Shown piece after piece: positions 62,721 through 64,000 of a DNA stretch of 64,000 bases. Position 1 is the stretch's first letter, and every line of letters starts with the position of its first letter. The translations under genes and the position numbers were made by a program. The notes below the pieces were generated by a model. That model saw only the letters and a list, made by a program, of their open reading frames with translations. It was not told the origin of the DNA and ran no database searches. This DNA comes from Shimia sp965227725 (lineage in GTDB: Bacteria; Pseudomonadota; Alphaproteobacteria; Rhodobacterales; Rhodobacteraceae), in assembly GCF_965227725.1 (NCBI RefSeq), contig NZ_CBDDGH010000001.1, positions 744,001 through 808,000 on the forward strand, written 5' to 3'.

Positions 62721-62862
62721 AGTTTCCTCCCGTTAATCTGTGGTCTGAGGCCACGTGAATGCGTGGCAGTTTGCGTTTAACTTGAACCGCTTATTCGTTG
62801 CCTCTCCCGAGTGGTCGAACGCGAAAAGCGATCCGCATGCCTGAGATAAAACGCGAACTGCC

Positions 62863-64000
62863 TCAGTACATCTCCTCAATCAGGCTTGCGTGTTTCTTCT
62901 CCACAAAGCTGCGCTTGAGCTTCATGGTGGCTGTCAGTTCTTCGTCCTCTGCGGTGAGCAGCACGTTGATGAGACGGAAATCCTTGATCTGCTCGACGCG
63001 GGCGAACTCCTTGTTGACCGCATCCACCTCTCCCTTGATCAGGTCGACCACATCCTGCGCCGCGCAGAGTGAGGCAAAATCGGAGAAGGGGACTTTGCGG
63101 TCCTGAGCGTATTTCTCCACGTTTTCCTGATCGATCATGATCAGACAGCTGAGGTATTTGCGCGCGTCGCCGATCACCACCGCATCGGAAATATAGTGGC
63201 TGAATTTCAGACGGCTTTCGATCTCTGCGGGCGTGATGTTCTTGCCGCCAGCGGTGATGATGATGTCTTTCAGACGCCCGGTGATGGTGACAAAGCCGTC
63301 CTCGTCGACGCGGCCCACATCGCCGGTGCGCAGCCAGCCGTCAGCGGTGAAGGTCTCCGCGGTTTTTTCATTGTTGCGCCAATAGCCCTGAAAGTTGTTG
63401 AGCCCCATAGTCTGGATCTCACCATCCTCGGCAATGCGCACCTGAAAGCCGGGGCAGGATTTGCCCACGGTGCCGATCTTGTTTTCATCGGGCAGGTTGA
63501 TGGAGCAGAGCCCGGCGTTTTCGGTCATGCCGTAGCCCTCAAGCAGGGTCACGCCAATGGCCCAATACCAGCGGATCAGCTCTGGAGAAATCGGCGCTGC
63601 TCCGGTGCCGCCACGGCGCATTTTGTCCATGCCAAGCATCCGGCGCAGATTGCGCAGCACCAAAAAATCCCAGACCGCATAGTTTATCTGTGTTCCCATC
63701 GGAACGGGTTTGCGTTCCAGCAGATAGTCCGCGCGTTTGAGCCCCGCCTTGACCGCCATGGAAAAGGCAAAACGGCCAATGGGCGTAGCCTCCTGCGCCA
63801 GCACCAGAACGCGGGAGTAGATTTTTTCCCACACCCGCGGCACGGCGGTGAAATGCGCGGGCGAGACCTCGCGCAGGTTGTCAAACACCGTCTCCGGGCT
63901 TTCGGCAAAATTCACCGTGGCCTTGCCGGCAATCGGGAAATAGGCCGACACGTTGCGCTCCAGAATGTGGCACAGCGGCAGAAAGCAGAGCTGTTCGTCT
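62863..64000 (-). CDS. Long-chain acyl-CoA synthetase-type ligase (partial, runs off the window)
   Basis: The C-terminal 378 or so residues are visible; the N-terminus lies beyond base 64000. The frame is open to the window edge ('EQLCFLPLCHILERN' comes before the nearest in-frame GTG at 63951), so that GTG is not the start. Motifs include 'GGTGAAPISPELIRWYWAIG', A5 'LLEGYGMTENAGLCS', A7 'WLRTGDVGRVDEDGFV' and A8 'GRLKDIIITAGGKNITPAEI'. This is a separate paralogue from the 656-residue ligase at 56395. It pairs with the second binding protein, which suggests a duplicated transport-plus-activation unit. Confidence 0.9.
   Translation of the reverse strand, partial: DEQLCFLPLCHILERNVSAYFPIAGKATVNFAESPETVFDNLREVSPAHFTAVPRVWEKIYSRVLVLAQEATPIGRFAFSMAVKAGLKRADYLLERKPVPMGTQINYAVWDFLVLRNLRRMLGMDKMRRGGTGAAPISPELIRWYWAIGVTLLEGYGMTENAGLCSINLPDENKIGTVGKSCPGFQVRIAEDGEIQTMGLNNFQGYWRNNEKTAETFTADGWLRTGDVGRVDEDGFVTITGRLKDIIITAGGKNITPAEIESRLKFSHYISDAVVIGDARKYLSCLIMIDQENVEKYAQDRKVPFSDFASLCAAQDVVDLIKGEVDAVNKEFARVEQIKDFRLINVLLTAEDEELTATMKLKRSFVEKKHASLIEEMY

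Overview
The window looks like a chromosome segment of a Rhodobacteraceae (Roseobacter-group) alphaproteobacterium. The evidence is the GC-rich coding sequence, the order 16S–tRNA-Ile–tRNA-Ala–23S–5S–tRNA-fMet, the MsrPQ/GDCCVxC cluster, the DinB with an N-terminal CxxC finger, the methyl-accepting proteins with xWxxF tails, and several branched-chain amino-acid-type transporters. Species cannot be named from sequence alone.

Layout. 1–5.7 kb (minus strand): a thiamine operon under a TPP riboswitch, thiD-thiO-thiS-thiG-thiE-thiF, then a ThiY-like binding protein and a truncated tenA at the window edge; most genes overlap by ATGA. 5.8–10.8 kb: an iron/manganese block, with hemP-bfd-bfr and a four-gene SitABCD-type Mn/Fe/Zn ABC importer behind a Fur-family-like box. 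10.9–14.9 kb (plus): deoC, a double-length aldehyde dehydrogenase, and rppH.

14.97–21.6 kb: an AT-richer island bounded by a 44-bp direct repeat that is the 5' half of tRNA-Arg(CCU); the intact tRNA sits at the right edge. The island carries one large intact gene, a 1022-residue STAND (NACHT-like) NTPase with a C-terminal pentapeptide-repeat solenoid, probably an antiphage or other conflict protein. Beside it lie the wreck of a plasmid-type replication-initiation gene and other gene scraps. No integrase is visible. This is the most unusual part of the window.

21.7–24 kb: a YHS-domain protein divergent from a TetR regulator, and an exported hypothetical protein. 24.2–29.7 kb: a complete rRNA operon on the minus strand. 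About 0.6 kb upstream of its 16S gene is a perfect DnaA box next to five GANTC (CcrM-type) sites at roughly 11–12 bp phasing. 30.6–46.7 kb: SDR/AraC divergent pair, two paralogous chemoreceptors, msrP-GDCCVxC-msrQ, a glutamate-synthase-like flavoprotein, a DUF900-like hydrolase, a HAD phosphatase overlapping dgt, and clpB with a candidate heat-shock promoter. 46.9–49.4 kb (plus): a small hypothetical gene, pyrF and dinB.

49.5–64 kb: an LIV-type (HAAT) ABC importer cluster, livF, binding protein, livM, a small membrane protein, livH and livG. It is interleaved with three acyl-CoA-ligase-type genes (one truncated at the window end), a second binding protein, and a divergent hybrid histidine kinase plus OmpR-type regulator. 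The arrangement suggests uptake of an organic acid coupled to CoA activation under two-component control; the substrate is not evident.
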